64,000 nt of DNA from NCBI GenBank assembly GCA_030148335.1, contig JASBTQ010000015.1:62001-126000 (forward strand), read 5' to 3'. A program made the translations under genes and the position numbers. This stretch comes from Allomuricauda sp. Its GTDB lineage: Bacteria; Bacteroidota; Bacteroidia; Flavobacteriales; Flavobacteriaceae. The notes beneath the pieces were generated by a model. The model had not been told where the DNA came from. It did not search any database and worked only from the letters and a program-made list of their open reading frames with translations. Below, piece by piece: positions 1-9,665 of this stretch (within the stretch, counting starts at the first letter, position 1; each line of letters opens with the position of its first letter).

Positions 1-1002
1 ACTGAATATTCCGCAGACCATATCATCATTGCCACAGGAGCGCGAAGCCGTGAATTGCCCAGCCTTCCGCAGGATGGTAAAAAAGTGATCGGGTACAGGG
101 AAGCCATGTCATTGGACAAACAGCCCAAGAAGATGATCGTTGTGGGAAGTGGTGCCATCGGTATCGAATTTGCCTACTTCTACAATTCCATGGGTACCGA
201 GGTGACCGTGGTGGAATTTATGCCCAACATTGTCCCTGTAGAGGACGAGGACGTGTCCAAGCAATTGGAACGTAGCTTCAAAAAAGCAGGGGTCAAGATC
301 ATGACATCGGCCGAGGTCACCAAAGTGGACACTTCGGGAGATGGCGTAAAGGCCGCTGTAAAGACCTCCAAAGGAGAAGAAGTGCTTGAGGCAGATATCG
401 TATTGTCCGCTGTGGGGATCAAGACGAATATTGAAAACATCGGACTGGAAGATGTGGGCATCGCCGTAGATCGCGATAAAATCTTGGTGAACGATTACTA
501 TCAGACCAACATTCCGGGATATTATGCGATAGGTGATGTGACCCCAGGCCAAGCCCTGGCCCACGTTGCCTCTGCCGAAGGTATCCTCTGTGTTGAAAAA
601 ATAGCAGGTATGCATGTGGAAGCCCTTGATTATGGCAACATCCCCGGATGTACTTATTGTATTCCCGAAGTTGCCTCTGTGGGATTGACCGAAAAACAGG
701 CCAAGGAAAAAGGATACGATATCAAAGTAGGTAAGTTTCCTTTCTCTGCCAGTGGAAAAGCCAAGGCTTCAGGAAGCGCCGATGGATTCGTCAAAGTCAT
801 TTTCGATGCCAAATATGGGGAATGGCTGGGCTGCCACATGATCGGGGCAGGCGTTACCGATATGATCGCCGAGGCCGTCGTGGCACGAAAACTCGAAACC
901 ACTGGACATGAGGTACTGAAGGCCGTGCACCCCCACCCTACCATGAGCGAGGCGGTGATGGAAGCGGTCGCCGATGCCTATGATGAAGTGATCCACCTAT
1001 AA
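1..1002 (+). CDS. lpdA: Dihydrolipoyl dehydrogenase, C-terminal part (truncated by window start)
   Basis: Open from base 1; NAD-binding GSGAIGIEFAYFYNSMG, YAIGDVTPGQALAHVASAEG, and C-terminal HPHPTMSEAVMEA dimerisation motif. Confidence 0.95.
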   Translation, partial: TEYSADHIIIATGARSRELPSLPQDGKKVIGYREAMSLDKQPKKMIVVGSGAIGIEFAYFYNSMGTEVTVVEFMPNIVPVEDEDVSKQLERSFKKAGVKIMTSAEVTKVDTSGDGVKAAVKTSKGEEVLEADIVLSAVGIKTNIENIGLEDVGIAVDRDKILVNDYYQTNIPGYYAIGDVTPGQALAHVASAEGILCVEKIAGMHVEALDYGNIPGCTYCIPEVASVGLTEKQAKEKGYDIKVGKFPFSASGKAKASGSADGFVKVIFDAKYGEWLGCHMIGAGVTDMIAEAVVARKLETTGHEVLKAVHPHPTMSEAVMEAVADAYDEVIHL

Positions 1003-1011
1003 GAAGGCCAT

Positions 1012-1293
1012 ATGTTGAAGCTATTTAGGGCCACCGCCATTTTAGAGGGAATTTCCTATTTATTGCTTTTTGGTATGACCATGCCCTTGAAACATTGGGC
1101 GGACATTCCCCAACCCAACAAATTTGTGGGCTATGCCCATGGGATTTTATTTATCCTCTATGTGGTCGTGGCCTTGGTATTTTGTTGGGAACGCAAATGG
1201 GGCATCAAACGGTACATTGTACTATTTGTGGCGTCCCTTCTTCCCTTCGGAACCTTCTATGCGGATAAAAAGTATTTGAAGAGCTTAGCCTAA
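1012..1293 (+). CDS. DUF3817-type small membrane protein
   Basis: 93 aa, ATILEGISYLLLFGMTMPLKH, three predicted TM segments. Confidence 0.8.
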   Translation: MLKLFRATAILEGISYLLLFGMTMPLKHWADIPQPNKFVGYAHGILFILYVVVALVFCWERKWGIKRYIVLFVASLLPFGTFYADKKYLKSLA

Positions 1294-1701
1294 AAAACTC
1301 TGGATGGCCAGATCATAACTCTGTAGGCCAAATCCCAAGATCACTCCTTTCGCCCCAGGCGATATGTATGAGACGTGCCTGTATTCCTCCCGTTTGTGGG
1401 TATTGGAGATATGGACCTCAACAACAGGCGTCGTCACGGCCTTTACCGCATCCCCGATACCCACCGAAGTGTGGGTGTAGGCAGCAGCGTTCAAGATGAT
1501 GCCGTCATAATCAAAGCCCACTTCCTGGATCTTACCGATGATTTCGCCTTCTATATTGGATTGGAAGTACTCCAGTTCCACTTGTGGAAATTGCTGCTGT
1601 AACTGTTTAAAATAGTCTTCAAAAGTGGTACTCCCGTACACTTCAGGTTCCCGTTTGCCCAAGAGGTTCAGATTGGGGCCGTTGATGATGATCAGTTTCA
1701 T
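1285..1701 (-). CDS. aroQ: 3-dehydroquinate dehydratase, type II
   Basis: IINGPNLNLLGKREPEVYG, NAAAYTHTSVGIGDA, VEVHISNTHKREEYRH motifs. Confidence 0.95.
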   Translation of the reverse strand: MKLIIINGPNLNLLGKREPEVYGSTTFEDYFKQLQQQFPQVELEYFQSNIEGEIIGKIQEVGFDYDGIILNAAAYTHTSVGIGDAVKAVTTPVVEVHISNTHKREEYRHVSYISPGAKGVILGFGLQSYDLAIQSFLG

Positions 1702-1717
1702 GTCGCTAAAAATACAA

Positions 1718-1750
1718 CAAAAAGAAAAGGGCGGGAATATCCCGCCCTAA
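1718..1750 (-). terminator. Rho-independent terminator downstream of the 1773-2234 gene
   Basis: gggcggg-aatat-cccgccc hairpin (1729-1747) followed on the minus strand by ttttctttttg. Confidence 0.75.
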
Positions 1751-1772
1751 AGTCTATGGTCACTGCTCTTTA

Positions 1773-2234
1773 TTAATTGAAGGCATAGCGTATTCCAAAG
1801 CCAAAGGCCCCAGCTTCGCCATCTCCAGCATCGCTCAAAACAACGGCTGGTCTCCAGTCAAAGTTCAACACGATCGGCACGCCATCAATTTTGAAATCCA
1901 ATCCAGCATGTGGACGCAGTGAAAAAATATTGTCAAAGTCATCGATCAGGATGATGCTTGGTCCTATACCGGCATACCAACGAAGTCCAGGAGCACCATT
2001 GAACTCTTTATGATAGGAATAAAGCACCGTGATCATGGTTGCATTGTCCTCAAAGCCCAAATCGGCCTGCCCTACGTGGTTTTCTGAAAAGAAGTATTTA
2101 CCACTTGGACCCACAAATGTGGCCGAATCGTATAGGTCGATTCCCAGACCCACCGCTCCAGTGTAACTGGTCTGGGCCATAGCCGTTCCAGAAACAAGTA
2201 CTACAAAAGCAAAAGCAAACAATAACTTTTTCAT
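1773..2234 (-). CDS. Small outer-membrane/secreted beta-barrel-like protein (paralogue A)
   Basis: Signal peptide MKKLLFAFAFVVLVSGTAMAQ; alternating beta-rich sequence; obvious paralogue of 2547-3008. Confidence 0.8.
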   Translation of the reverse strand: MKKLLFAFAFVVLVSGTAMAQTSYTGAVGLGIDLYDSATFVGPSGKYFFSENHVGQADLGFEDNATMITVLYSYHKEFNGAPGLRWYAGIGPSIILIDDFDNIFSLRPHAGLDFKIDGVPIVLNFDWRPAVVLSDAGDGEAGAFGFGIRYAFN

Positions 2235-2479
2235 TTTTAACATTTTAATTTAAAGGTTACAATTCATAATTAATCAAAACCGTTCTTCAAAACCAATTGA
2301 TGAAACGGGTTTACTTTTTGAATGATGTCAGTTGTTTTGGGTAATCAAATATAACGGGTTTTTTTTTATAACCTCTCTTTGCATTCTTGATTAATTTTAC
2401 TACAAATGATAAACCACAACTGCTGGAAAGCTCATATTTGGTACAGTTTTATACCTGACGACCAGTTTTTATCAAGCAT

Positions 2480-2505
2480 AAAAAAAGCGGGAATTTGTTC
2501 CCGCT
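2480..2505 (-). terminator. Rho-independent terminator for the 2547-3008 gene
   Basis: agcgggaa-tttg-ttcccgct hairpin followed by T-run on minus strand. Confidence 0.7.
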
Positions 2506-2546
2506 CTCTGAATTTTGCTGTATGAATTGCCTGTCTGGACGCAACC

Positions 2547-3008
2547 TTAATCAAAGGCAAACTGTAGTCCAAAACCAAAAGCACCCACTTCATTTTCGCC
2601 CACTTCACTGAGCACCACAGAAGGTCTCCAATCAAAGTTGACCACAAAGGGCACACCATCCACTTTAAAATCCATGCCCAGATGGGGACGAAGTGCAAAA
2701 ATATTGTCGGTGTACTTTAAAAAAATGATGCTAGGGCCCACACCCGCATACCAGCGCAAGCCTCTGGCTCCAACAATTTCCTTGTGGAAGGAATACAAGA
2801 TAGTGGCAATGGTGGCATTGTCCTCAAAGCCCAGATCGGCCTGGCCCACATGGTTGTCAGAGAAGAAGTACTTCCCCGTTGCCCCAAAAAAGGTGGCATT
2901 GTCATAGAGATCGATTCCAAGTCCCAAAGCGGCCCTGTAGTTGGTCTGGGCCTTAATGGCCGTTGAACATAGCACTACCATACCAAAAGCAAACAGTAAC
3001 TTTTTCAT
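2547..3008 (-). CDS. Small outer-membrane/secreted beta-barrel-like protein (paralogue B)
   Basis: Signal peptide MKKLLFAFGMVVLCSTAIKAQ; shares YFFSxNHVGQADLGFEDNAT and GLRWYAGxGPSII with 1773-2234; ORF extends to 3047 but the signal peptide starts at 3008. Confidence 0.8.
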   Translation of the reverse strand: MKKLLFAFGMVVLCSTAIKAQTNYRAALGLGIDLYDNATFFGATGKYFFSDNHVGQADLGFEDNATIATILYSFHKEIVGARGLRWYAGVGPSIIFLKYTDNIFALRPHLGMDFKVDGVPFVVNFDWRPSVVLSEVGENEVGAFGFGLQFAFD

Positions 3009-3086
3009 TCTTTTTGTGTTAAATTGGTTAATATTCATGGTTTTCAACTGCTTGGTTCGGGGCTATGAACAGTTGTTTTTCATTAT

Positions 3087-3611
3087 CTAGAACAGGAAGA
3101 GAACTCCCAATGCGACCACGGAGAAATTTCCATCGTTGCTAATGTTGATATACGATACATTGAGTTCGGTATTGCCAGTAATGTTATAGCCGATGGAGGG
3201 ACGAATGTATAGTCCTCCTTCATTTCCCTCATTTATACCCACTGCATATCCCACATCTGCACCCAGTTTAAAATCATACGTTGGGTAAATTCGCAAAGCC
3301 GCTGCCACAGGCAAGAACTGTATATCGCCAAAATCCCCCGAAACGGTAATTGGTCCTTCGGTGAACTCAACTTCACTACCAAACGCATTGATAAAACCTG
3401 TGGCCAAGCCTGCATCAACCAATTCCGAGACCCCCCAATGGTAGGCCACATCAAGACCAAGGGCAAAACTTGAAAAATCCGATGCATCGCCTATGGGAAG
3501 CCCTGCATGGACACCTGCTTTGAAACTGCTCCTATCCACATACTGGGCGATAGATGAAAAACTAAAGGCAATGAATGCCACAACTACGAATACTACTGTT
3601 TTTTTGTTCAT
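3087..3611 (-). CDS. Outer-membrane beta-barrel protein
   Basis: Signal peptide, 174 aa beta-rich, terminal aromatic residues (GVLFLF). Confidence 0.75.
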   Translation of the reverse strand: MNKKTVVFVVVAFIAFSFSSIAQYVDRSSFKAGVHAGLPIGDASDFSSFALGLDVAYHWGVSELVDAGLATGFINAFGSEVEFTEGPITVSGDFGDIQFLPVAAALRIYPTYDFKLGADVGYAVGINEGNEGGLYIRPSIGYNITGNTELNVSYINISNDGNFSVVALGVLFLF

Positions 3612-3849
3612 ATGTTAAAATTTTGTCAAGAACAAAACGCATTCTTCCTGGATATAGTACTTATTTGTACTAAAAATCCTAATAAAAAAATCAAGATTTA
3701 TCGAACAGGAAAAACCAGTCCAAAAATTCCTTCCGAAAGTATTGAAACAATTTTTACCAATACTACCCCATTTGACCAATGTGCCTTTTCAATTGATCGA
3801 TGCATGGAATGAAGCCATATATGATCATTTTTGTATCTATATTTAGTCC

Positions 3850-4746
3850 ATGAACTGGAAACAGGCAATAACGGATTATCAAAATTATTTGAAGATCGAA
3901 CGGGGGCTTTCCAAGAATTCGATCACCAATTATGTCCTCGACCTTCAAAAACTGGTCGGCTATCTGGATGGGTATGAAATCAGCGAAAGTCCAACCAAGA
4001 TTTCACGGGAAATTGTCCAACAATTTGTGTATGATGTGGCCAAAAACCTCAATCCCAGATCGCAGGCGCGTATCATTTCCGGACTGAAAGGGTTCTTCAA
4101 CTATCTGATCTTTGAGGATTATAGGACCGACAATCCGATGGACTTGATAGAGACCCCAAAAATTGGACGGAAACTGCCCGATACCCTTTCTGTGGATGAA
4201 ATCAACGGTCTCATTTCTGCCATAGATCTTTCCAAACCCGAAGGGGAACGCAACAGGGCCATTTTGGAGACGCTTTACGGTTGTGGCCTCAGGGTTTCCG
4301 AACTGGTGAACCTGAAACTGTCCGATCTATATTTTGACGAAGGGTTCATCAAGGTCACGGGAAAGGGAAACAAGCAGCGTTTTGTGCCCATAAGTGACAT
4401 CAACATCAAATACATCCAACTATACCACGATGGGATTCGGGTACACCTCCCCATCCAGAAAGAACATGAGGATTTTGTTTTTCTCAACCGAAGGGGAAAG
4501 CAGTTGACCAGGGCCATGATCTTTACGGTGATCAAACAGTTGGCCGAAAAGATTGGATTGAAGAAAAGCATCAGTCCCCACACGTTCAGGCATTCCTTCG
4601 CCACCCACCTACTGGAAAACGGGGCCGACCTCAGGGCCATACAGCAAATGTTGGGACACGAGAGCATCACCACAACCGAGGTCTATATGCACGTGAACCG
4701 CAAACATCTCGCCAAGGTCTTGCACGAATTCCATCCGCGGAAATAA
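3850..4746 (+). CDS. xerD: Tyrosine recombinase XerD
   Basis: N-terminal core-binding domain, catalytic R...K...HTFRHSFATHLLENGADLRAIQQMLGHESITTTEVYMHV. Confidence 0.95.
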   Translation: MNWKQAITDYQNYLKIERGLSKNSITNYVLDLQKLVGYLDGYEISESPTKISREIVQQFVYDVAKNLNPRSQARIISGLKGFFNYLIFEDYRTDNPMDLIETPKIGRKLPDTLSVDEINGLISAIDLSKPEGERNRAILETLYGCGLRVSELVNLKLSDLYFDEGFIKVTGKGNKQRFVPISDINIKYIQLYHDGIRVHLPIQKEHEDFVFLNRRGKQLTRAMIFTVIKQLAEKIGLKKSISPHTFRHSFATHLLENGADLRAIQQMLGHESITTTEVYMHVNRKHLAKVLHEFHPRK

Positions 4747-4766
4747 AAATAAAACTTGATATGGGC

Positions 4767-6119
4767 TTAATCTTGCATCAACTTGCTACGGTCCGCTTGG
4801 TTCTGTTTCTTGAAGGGACGGATGATCAATCGTGCCTCCCTATCAAAACGGATGTAGTTATAGACCCAGTTGATGAAGACCACTACCCTGTTCCTGAAAC
4901 CGATCAAGAAATATAGGTGGACGAACATCCACACAAACCAGGCAAAAACGCCTTGGAACTTGAACCTGGGCAGGTCCACCACAGCTTTGTTCCTTCCCAC
5001 GGTCGCCATACTGCCTTTGTCCCTGTACACAAAAGGTTTCATGGGCTTTCCATCAATCAACCGGACCATGTTTTCCCCGAGACTGCGTCCTTGCTGAATG
5101 GCAGGCTGCGCCATCATGGGGTGCCCTTCGGGAAATTCCTCGGTCTGCATTTGGGCCACATCGCCAATGGCAAAAATCTCCCCAAACCCTTCCACTTGAT
5201 GAAATTGGTTCACTTTCAACCGATTGCCCCTAGCAAGGATTTCCTTTGCATCCAATCCCTTTATGCCCACGGCCTGCACGCCTGCCGCCCAGACCAATGT
5301 GGCTGCCTCAAAGATGGTGTTCGTATTTGTTGAGGCGCGAATCCCATCATAATCGGTCACACGGATATTTTTCCAGACATTGACCCCCAGACCTTCCAAA
5401 AAACGTTCGGCCTTTCTGGAAGCCACTTCGCTCATCGCCGGAAGCAATCTGTCACCGCTCTGTATGAGGTTGATCTGTGCCCTTCGGGTATCCAGATCGG
5501 GGTAATCCTTGGGAAGGATCCCTTTTTTGATTTCCGCCAAAGCGCCAGCAAGTTCGACCCCCGTTGGTCCTCCACCCACAATCACAAAGTTCATCAGTGC
5601 ATCCCTTTCGTGAAGGTCGTCCGTTAAAAGGGCTTGTTCAAAATTTTCAAGGATCAGGCTTCTCAAATTCAACGATTGGGGAATGGTCTTCATGGCCATA
5701 CCCATGTTCTGGATGCCCTTGTTTCCAAAAAAATTGGTCTCGGAACCCGTGGCCACCACTAGATAATCGTATCGAATGTCACCAATATTGGTCAATACCC
5801 TTTTACCCACGGTATCAATTTCCAACACATTGGCCAACCGAAAATAGAAATTGGGATACCCCTGCAATACTTTTCGGATGGGATAGGCTATGGAGTCCGG
5901 CTCCAGACCCCCTGTGGACACCTGATAGAGCAGTGGCTGGAAATTGTGATAGTTGTGCTTGTCCAATAAGACAACCTGTGCCTCCTTCTTGCTCAATTTT
6001 TTGGCCAATGCTATGCCTCCAAAACCGCCACCTATGATAATGACACGTGGAAAGCTGGACTGTGGAATGTTCATGCTGCTGGACATGTCAGCAAATGTAA
6101 GTATTCCCATTTTCGCCAT
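4767..6119 (-). CDS. ndh: NAD(P)/FAD-dependent oxidoreductase, NADH dehydrogenase type II
   Basis: VIIIGGGFGGIALAKKL, NFVIVGGGPTGVELAGALAE, FAIGDVAQM; start possibly internal. Confidence 0.9.
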   Translation of the reverse strand: MAKMGILTFADMSSSMNIPQSSFPRVIIIGGGFGGIALAKKLSKKEAQVVLLDKHNYHNFQPLLYQVSTGGLEPDSIAYPIRKVLQGYPNFYFRLANVLEIDTVGKRVLTNIGDIRYDYLVVATGSETNFFGNKGIQNMGMAMKTIPQSLNLRSLILENFEQALLTDDLHERDALMNFVIVGGGPTGVELAGALAEIKKGILPKDYPDLDTRRAQINLIQSGDRLLPAMSEVASRKAERFLEGLGVNVWKNIRVTDYDGIRASTNTNTIFEAATLVWAAGVQAVGIKGLDAKEILARGNRLKVNQFHQVEGFGEIFAIGDVAQMQTEEFPEGHPMMAQPAIQQGRSLGENMVRLIDGKPMKPFVYRDKGSMATVGRNKAVVDLPRFKFQGVFAWFVWMFVHLYFLIGFRNRVVVFINWVYNYIRFDREARLIIRPFKKQNQADRSKLMQD

Positions 6120-6175
6120 GCCATTTTAGGGTATGTTTTTTATATATTTAAGGGCTAACTCAAAAACTCCATACC

Positions 6176-7603
6176 ATGAGAAAAAACCAACCACTGTTCG
6201 CTCTATCGCTTTTGTGTGCCTTGACAATGTCTGCGCAACAAAAAAAAGATGACGTTTTGAAAGACCTCGACTCAAAAACCAAACAATATGCTGAAATTGC
6301 CCTCAACATTTGGAATCTTGCCGAGATGGGCTATCTGGAAGAAAAAAGTTCCGCCTTGCTCCAAGAAACCTTGTCCAAGGAGGGGTTCTCCATAAAAAAA
6401 GGTATAGCCGGCATCCCCACCGCCTTTGTGGCGGAATATGGTTCAGGATATCCTGTCATTGCCATTCTTGGGGAGTTTGATGCGTTGCCTGGTCTATCGC
6501 AAGAGGCTGTGCCTGAAAAGAAGTCGGCAGGCAAGGCCGCGGGACATGCCTGCGGACATCATCTGTTCGGAACGGCGTCCACTGCTGCTGCCATTTCGGT
6601 AAAGGATTGGTTGAAGTCCAACAAAATGGAAGGAACCATCCGTTTTTATGGTTGCCCTGCTGAAGAAGGGGGCTCAGGTAAGGTCTATATGGTCCGTGAG
6701 GGAGTTTTTGACGATGTGGACGTTGCATTACATTGGCACCCAGGATCTGCAAATGCTGCAAGTGCCGGTGCGGCATTGGCCAACAAATCGGCCAAGTTCA
6801 GGTTCCATGGCATCTCTGCCCATGCGGCAGGTGCTCCAGAAAAGGGCCGCTCTGCTTTGGACGGCGTTGAAGCGATGAACAACATGGTGAACATGATGCG
6901 CGAACACATCCCACAGGAAGCGAGGATACACTATGTGATCACCGATGGTGGAAAGGCTCCCAATGTGGTTCCTGACTTTGCCGAAGTGTACTACTATGCC
7001 CGTCATTTTAACCGTGAAGTGGTGGTGGATATTTTTGACCGGATCGTAAAAGCTGCCGAAGGTGCTGCCCTCGGGACCGGGACTACCATGGAATATGAAA
7101 TGATCGGCGGAACACATGAACTTTTGCCCAATCTGACCCTTCAGAAAATGATGCACGAGAACCTCAGCGAGGTAGGTGGAATTACCTATACCGATGAAGA
7201 AAAAGTGTTTGCCGAAAAAATTTCCAAAACCTTGGGGAAAGAAACTTTGGACATGGAAACTGCACAAAAAGTTCAGCCCTACCAAGAAACGGCACGTGCC
7301 TATGGTTCTACGGATGTGGGTGATGTCAGTTATACGGTGCCTACCGCCGGTCTGGGAACAGCCACCTGGGTACCGGGAACCCCTGCCCATAGCTGGCAAG
7401 CAGTAGCAGCAGGCGGGATGTCCATAGGAACAAAGGGAATGATGGTCGCTGCCAAAACACTCGCACTTACCGCCATGGACATCTTTGAAAACACCGAGGT
7501 CATCGAAGCCGCAAAAAAAGAACTCGAGGAAAGAAGGGGCAAGGACTTCAAGTATGTGCCCATGTTGGGCAACAGACCACCAGCCCTCGATTACCGCAAG
7601 TAG
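6176..7603 (+). CDS. M20-family amidohydrolase/peptidase (AbgB-like), exported
   Basis: Signal-like N-terminus; GEFDALPGLSQ, GHACGHHLFGTAS, HWHPGSANAA. Confidence 0.9.
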   Translation: MRKNQPLFALSLLCALTMSAQQKKDDVLKDLDSKTKQYAEIALNIWNLAEMGYLEEKSSALLQETLSKEGFSIKKGIAGIPTAFVAEYGSGYPVIAILGEFDALPGLSQEAVPEKKSAGKAAGHACGHHLFGTASTAAAISVKDWLKSNKMEGTIRFYGCPAEEGGSGKVYMVREGVFDDVDVALHWHPGSANAASAGAALANKSAKFRFHGISAHAAGAPEKGRSALDGVEAMNNMVNMMREHIPQEARIHYVITDGGKAPNVVPDFAEVYYYARHFNREVVVDIFDRIVKAAEGAALGTGTTMEYEMIGGTHELLPNLTLQKMMHENLSEVGGITYTDEEKVFAEKISKTLGKETLDMETAQKVQPYQETARAYGSTDVGDVSYTVPTAGLGTATWVPGTPAHSWQAVAAGGMSIGTKGMMVAAKTLALTAMDIFENTEVIEAAKKELEERRGKDFKYVPMLGNRPPALDYRK

Positions 7604-7676
7604 ATTTTTTGGCATTCGGTTGTAACAAATACAGTTTTATCCATACCAATAGACAAAGCAAACTTACCAACCTTTA

Positions 7677-8171
7677 GTGAACAAAGAACTGGAACATCGT
7701 TTTGTGACGGAGCTTGAGAACAATCAGAACATTGTTCATAAGGTGTGTAGTCTATATACCAACGACAAGGATTCACACAACGATCTCTTTCAGGAGATCA
7801 CGATCCAACTGTGGAAGGCCTATCCAAAGTTTCGGGGAGATGCCAAGTTCAGCACATGGATGTACCGGGTCGCCTTGAACACTGCCATTACGTTGTACAG
7901 AAAATCCAAGAAAAGGGTGCAGACCCAAGACTATGATTCTGTCGTACATAGGATAAAGGCCAACGATTACGATGAAACAGAGGAAAAGCAATTGAAACTG
8001 ATGTACGATGCCGTCCGACAGTTGGGCGACATTGACAAAGCATTGGTTTTCCTTTACCTGGAAGACAAGGATTATTCGGAAATAGCCGAAACATTGGGTA
8101 TCACAGAGGTAAATGCAAGGGTGAAAATGAACAGGGTGAAAAACAAATTAAGGACCATATTAAATCCGTAG
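7677..8171 (+). CDS. RNA polymerase sigma-70-family (ECF-type) sigma factor
   Basis: GTG start; region 2 DLFQEITIQLWKAYPKFRGDAKFSTWMYRVALNTAI and region 4 DYSEIAETLGITEVNARVKMNRVKNKLR. Confidence 0.92.
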   Translation: MNKELEHRFVTELENNQNIVHKVCSLYTNDKDSHNDLFQEITIQLWKAYPKFRGDAKFSTWMYRVALNTAITLYRKSKKRVQTQDYDSVVHRIKANDYDETEEKQLKLMYDAVRQLGDIDKALVFLYLEDKDYSEIAETLGITEVNARVKMNRVKNKLRTILNP

Positions 8172-8174
8172 ATC

Positions 8175-8819
8175 ATGGTGGATGAACTGGAGCTCTTGAA
8201 AAAAGACTGGCAAAAAAGGGAGGCCGACCTTCCCAAATTGTCGTATGATCAAATCTATGGGATGACCTGGAAAAAATCGTCATCCATAGTCAAATGGATA
8301 TTTTACATCAGTCTCATAGAACTGGTATTTTGGGCGGCGATCAACATCATCTTCAGCGATTCCGAAACCATGGAAGAGCTGAAAGCCCTGCACATCCACA
8401 AGGTGATCATGGTGCTCAATATCATCAATTATGGCATCATCCTCTACTTCATCTATAAATTCTATATCAATTACAGAAAAATATCCTTTACCGATTCCTC
8501 CAGAAAACTGATGAAGGCCATCCTCAAAGTGAAAAGAACGGTGACCCAATATGTTTGGTTCAACCTGATCATCTTCACTACTTATTTGATCATCAACATG
8601 TATGGGGTATTGCTATACGCCCCCGAAGGTCAAAAAATTGTACAGGCCGCTTCGGAAGATGGCAACAGTTTTTCCTTTTGGGCGATGGTGATCACCATTT
8701 CCGTACTTTTTACCGCCATTGTGCTGTTGCTGATATGGCTGTTCTACAAATTACTCTATGGAATTCTGCTAAAAAGACTTCGGGAAAACTACAATGAACT
8801 GAAGAAACTGGAGGTCTAG
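8175..8819 (+). CDS. Multi-TM membrane protein, partner of the upstream sigma factor (possible anti-sigma)
   Basis: 3 nt downstream of the sigma gene; cytosolic N-terminus MVDELELLKKDWQKRE then TM helices. Confidence 0.7.
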   Translation: MVDELELLKKDWQKREADLPKLSYDQIYGMTWKKSSSIVKWIFYISLIELVFWAAINIIFSDSETMEELKALHIHKVIMVLNIINYGIILYFIYKFYINYRKISFTDSSRKLMKAILKVKRTVTQYVWFNLIIFTTYLIINMYGVLLYAPEGQKIVQAASEDGNSFSFWAMVITISVLFTAIVLLLIWLFYKLLYGILLKRLRENYNELKKLEV

Positions 8820-9628
8820 TCGCCCCGGTAACTGTATCGTCTTTTCTCGTTTTCGGCCTCGTAAGCCAATAACTCTTCTTTAGGGATTACCTTGAGAAAA
8901 GAAGGATGCTGCTCGATGGCATACTCCAATTTTTCCAATATTGCATCAATGGATTCATTATCGTAGTCAATGTCCAAGGGCTGTTTGATCTGCATGGATT
9001 GAAGGATGCCCTTCTTTTTCACACGAAGTCCCTTTTTATCAAAAGAACGCCTAAAACCATCGATCACCACGGGAACCACTACCGGTTTATAACGCTTGAT
9101 GATATGCGCCGTACCCTTCCGCAAGGGTTTCCAAGGTGTGGTGGTCCCTTGTGGAAAGGTGATCACCCAGCCATCATCGAGGGCCTTTGCTATATTGCTG
9201 ATGTCACTGAATTTCACCTGTCTGTTCACATCCTGTCCATCGGCCCTCCACGTTCTTTCAATGCTAATGGAGCCGGCATAGGCCAATATTTTGGTGAGCA
9301 GGCTCTTCTTCATGGTTTCCTTGGCCGCTACATAGTAGATATTCAGTTTGGGGTTCCAAAGGTATCCCAAGTTTTTGATGTTGTCGTCCCTTCCCTTCAA
9401 ACTTGCGTTGAACACATGGAACATGGCCACCACATCGGCAAAATAGGTCTGGTGGTTGCTGACAAAAAGGACATTGGTCTCCGGAAGATCCCGGATAATC
9501 TGTGATCCCTCGATTTCCAAGGTATTGAAACGCTTGTATCGCGCATGTGTCATCATCCCTGCGATACGGATCAACCACCGTTTTAAAAATAAAATATGGC
9601 CAAAAGGATTTCTCTTGAACAGACCCAT
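8816..9628 (-). CDS. Lysophospholipid/1-acylglycerol-3-phosphate acyltransferase family protein
   Basis: VSNHQTYFADV (HxxxxD-like NHQTYFAD), FPQGTTTPWKPLRKG. Confidence 0.9.
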   Translation of the reverse strand: MGLFKRNPFGHILFLKRWLIRIAGMMTHARYKRFNTLEIEGSQIIRDLPETNVLFVSNHQTYFADVVAMFHVFNASLKGRDDNIKNLGYLWNPKLNIYYVAAKETMKKSLLTKILAYAGSISIERTWRADGQDVNRQVKFSDISNIAKALDDGWVITFPQGTTTPWKPLRKGTAHIIKRYKPVVVPVVIDGFRRSFDKKGLRVKKKGILQSMQIKQPLDIDYDNESIDAILEKLEYAIEQHPSFLKVIPKEELLAYEAENEKRRYSYRGD

Positions 9629-9665
9629 GAATCAATAAATTGGACACAAATTTACAAAATAGCCG

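Noticed and set aside
2432-2698. 88-aa ORF that could look like a degenerate third paralogue
   Set aside because: It is an out-of-frame reading of the 2547-3008 gene, not a separate pseudogene.
3612-3812. 66-aa plus-strand ORF between the beta-barrel gene and xerD
   Set aside because: Shares no recognisable feature, starts at the divergent gene's start; likely intergenic noise.
6728-7615. 295-aa minus-strand ORF opposite the M20 peptidase
   Set aside because: Antisense to a strongly conserved coding region, His/Cys/Gly-rich junk translation.
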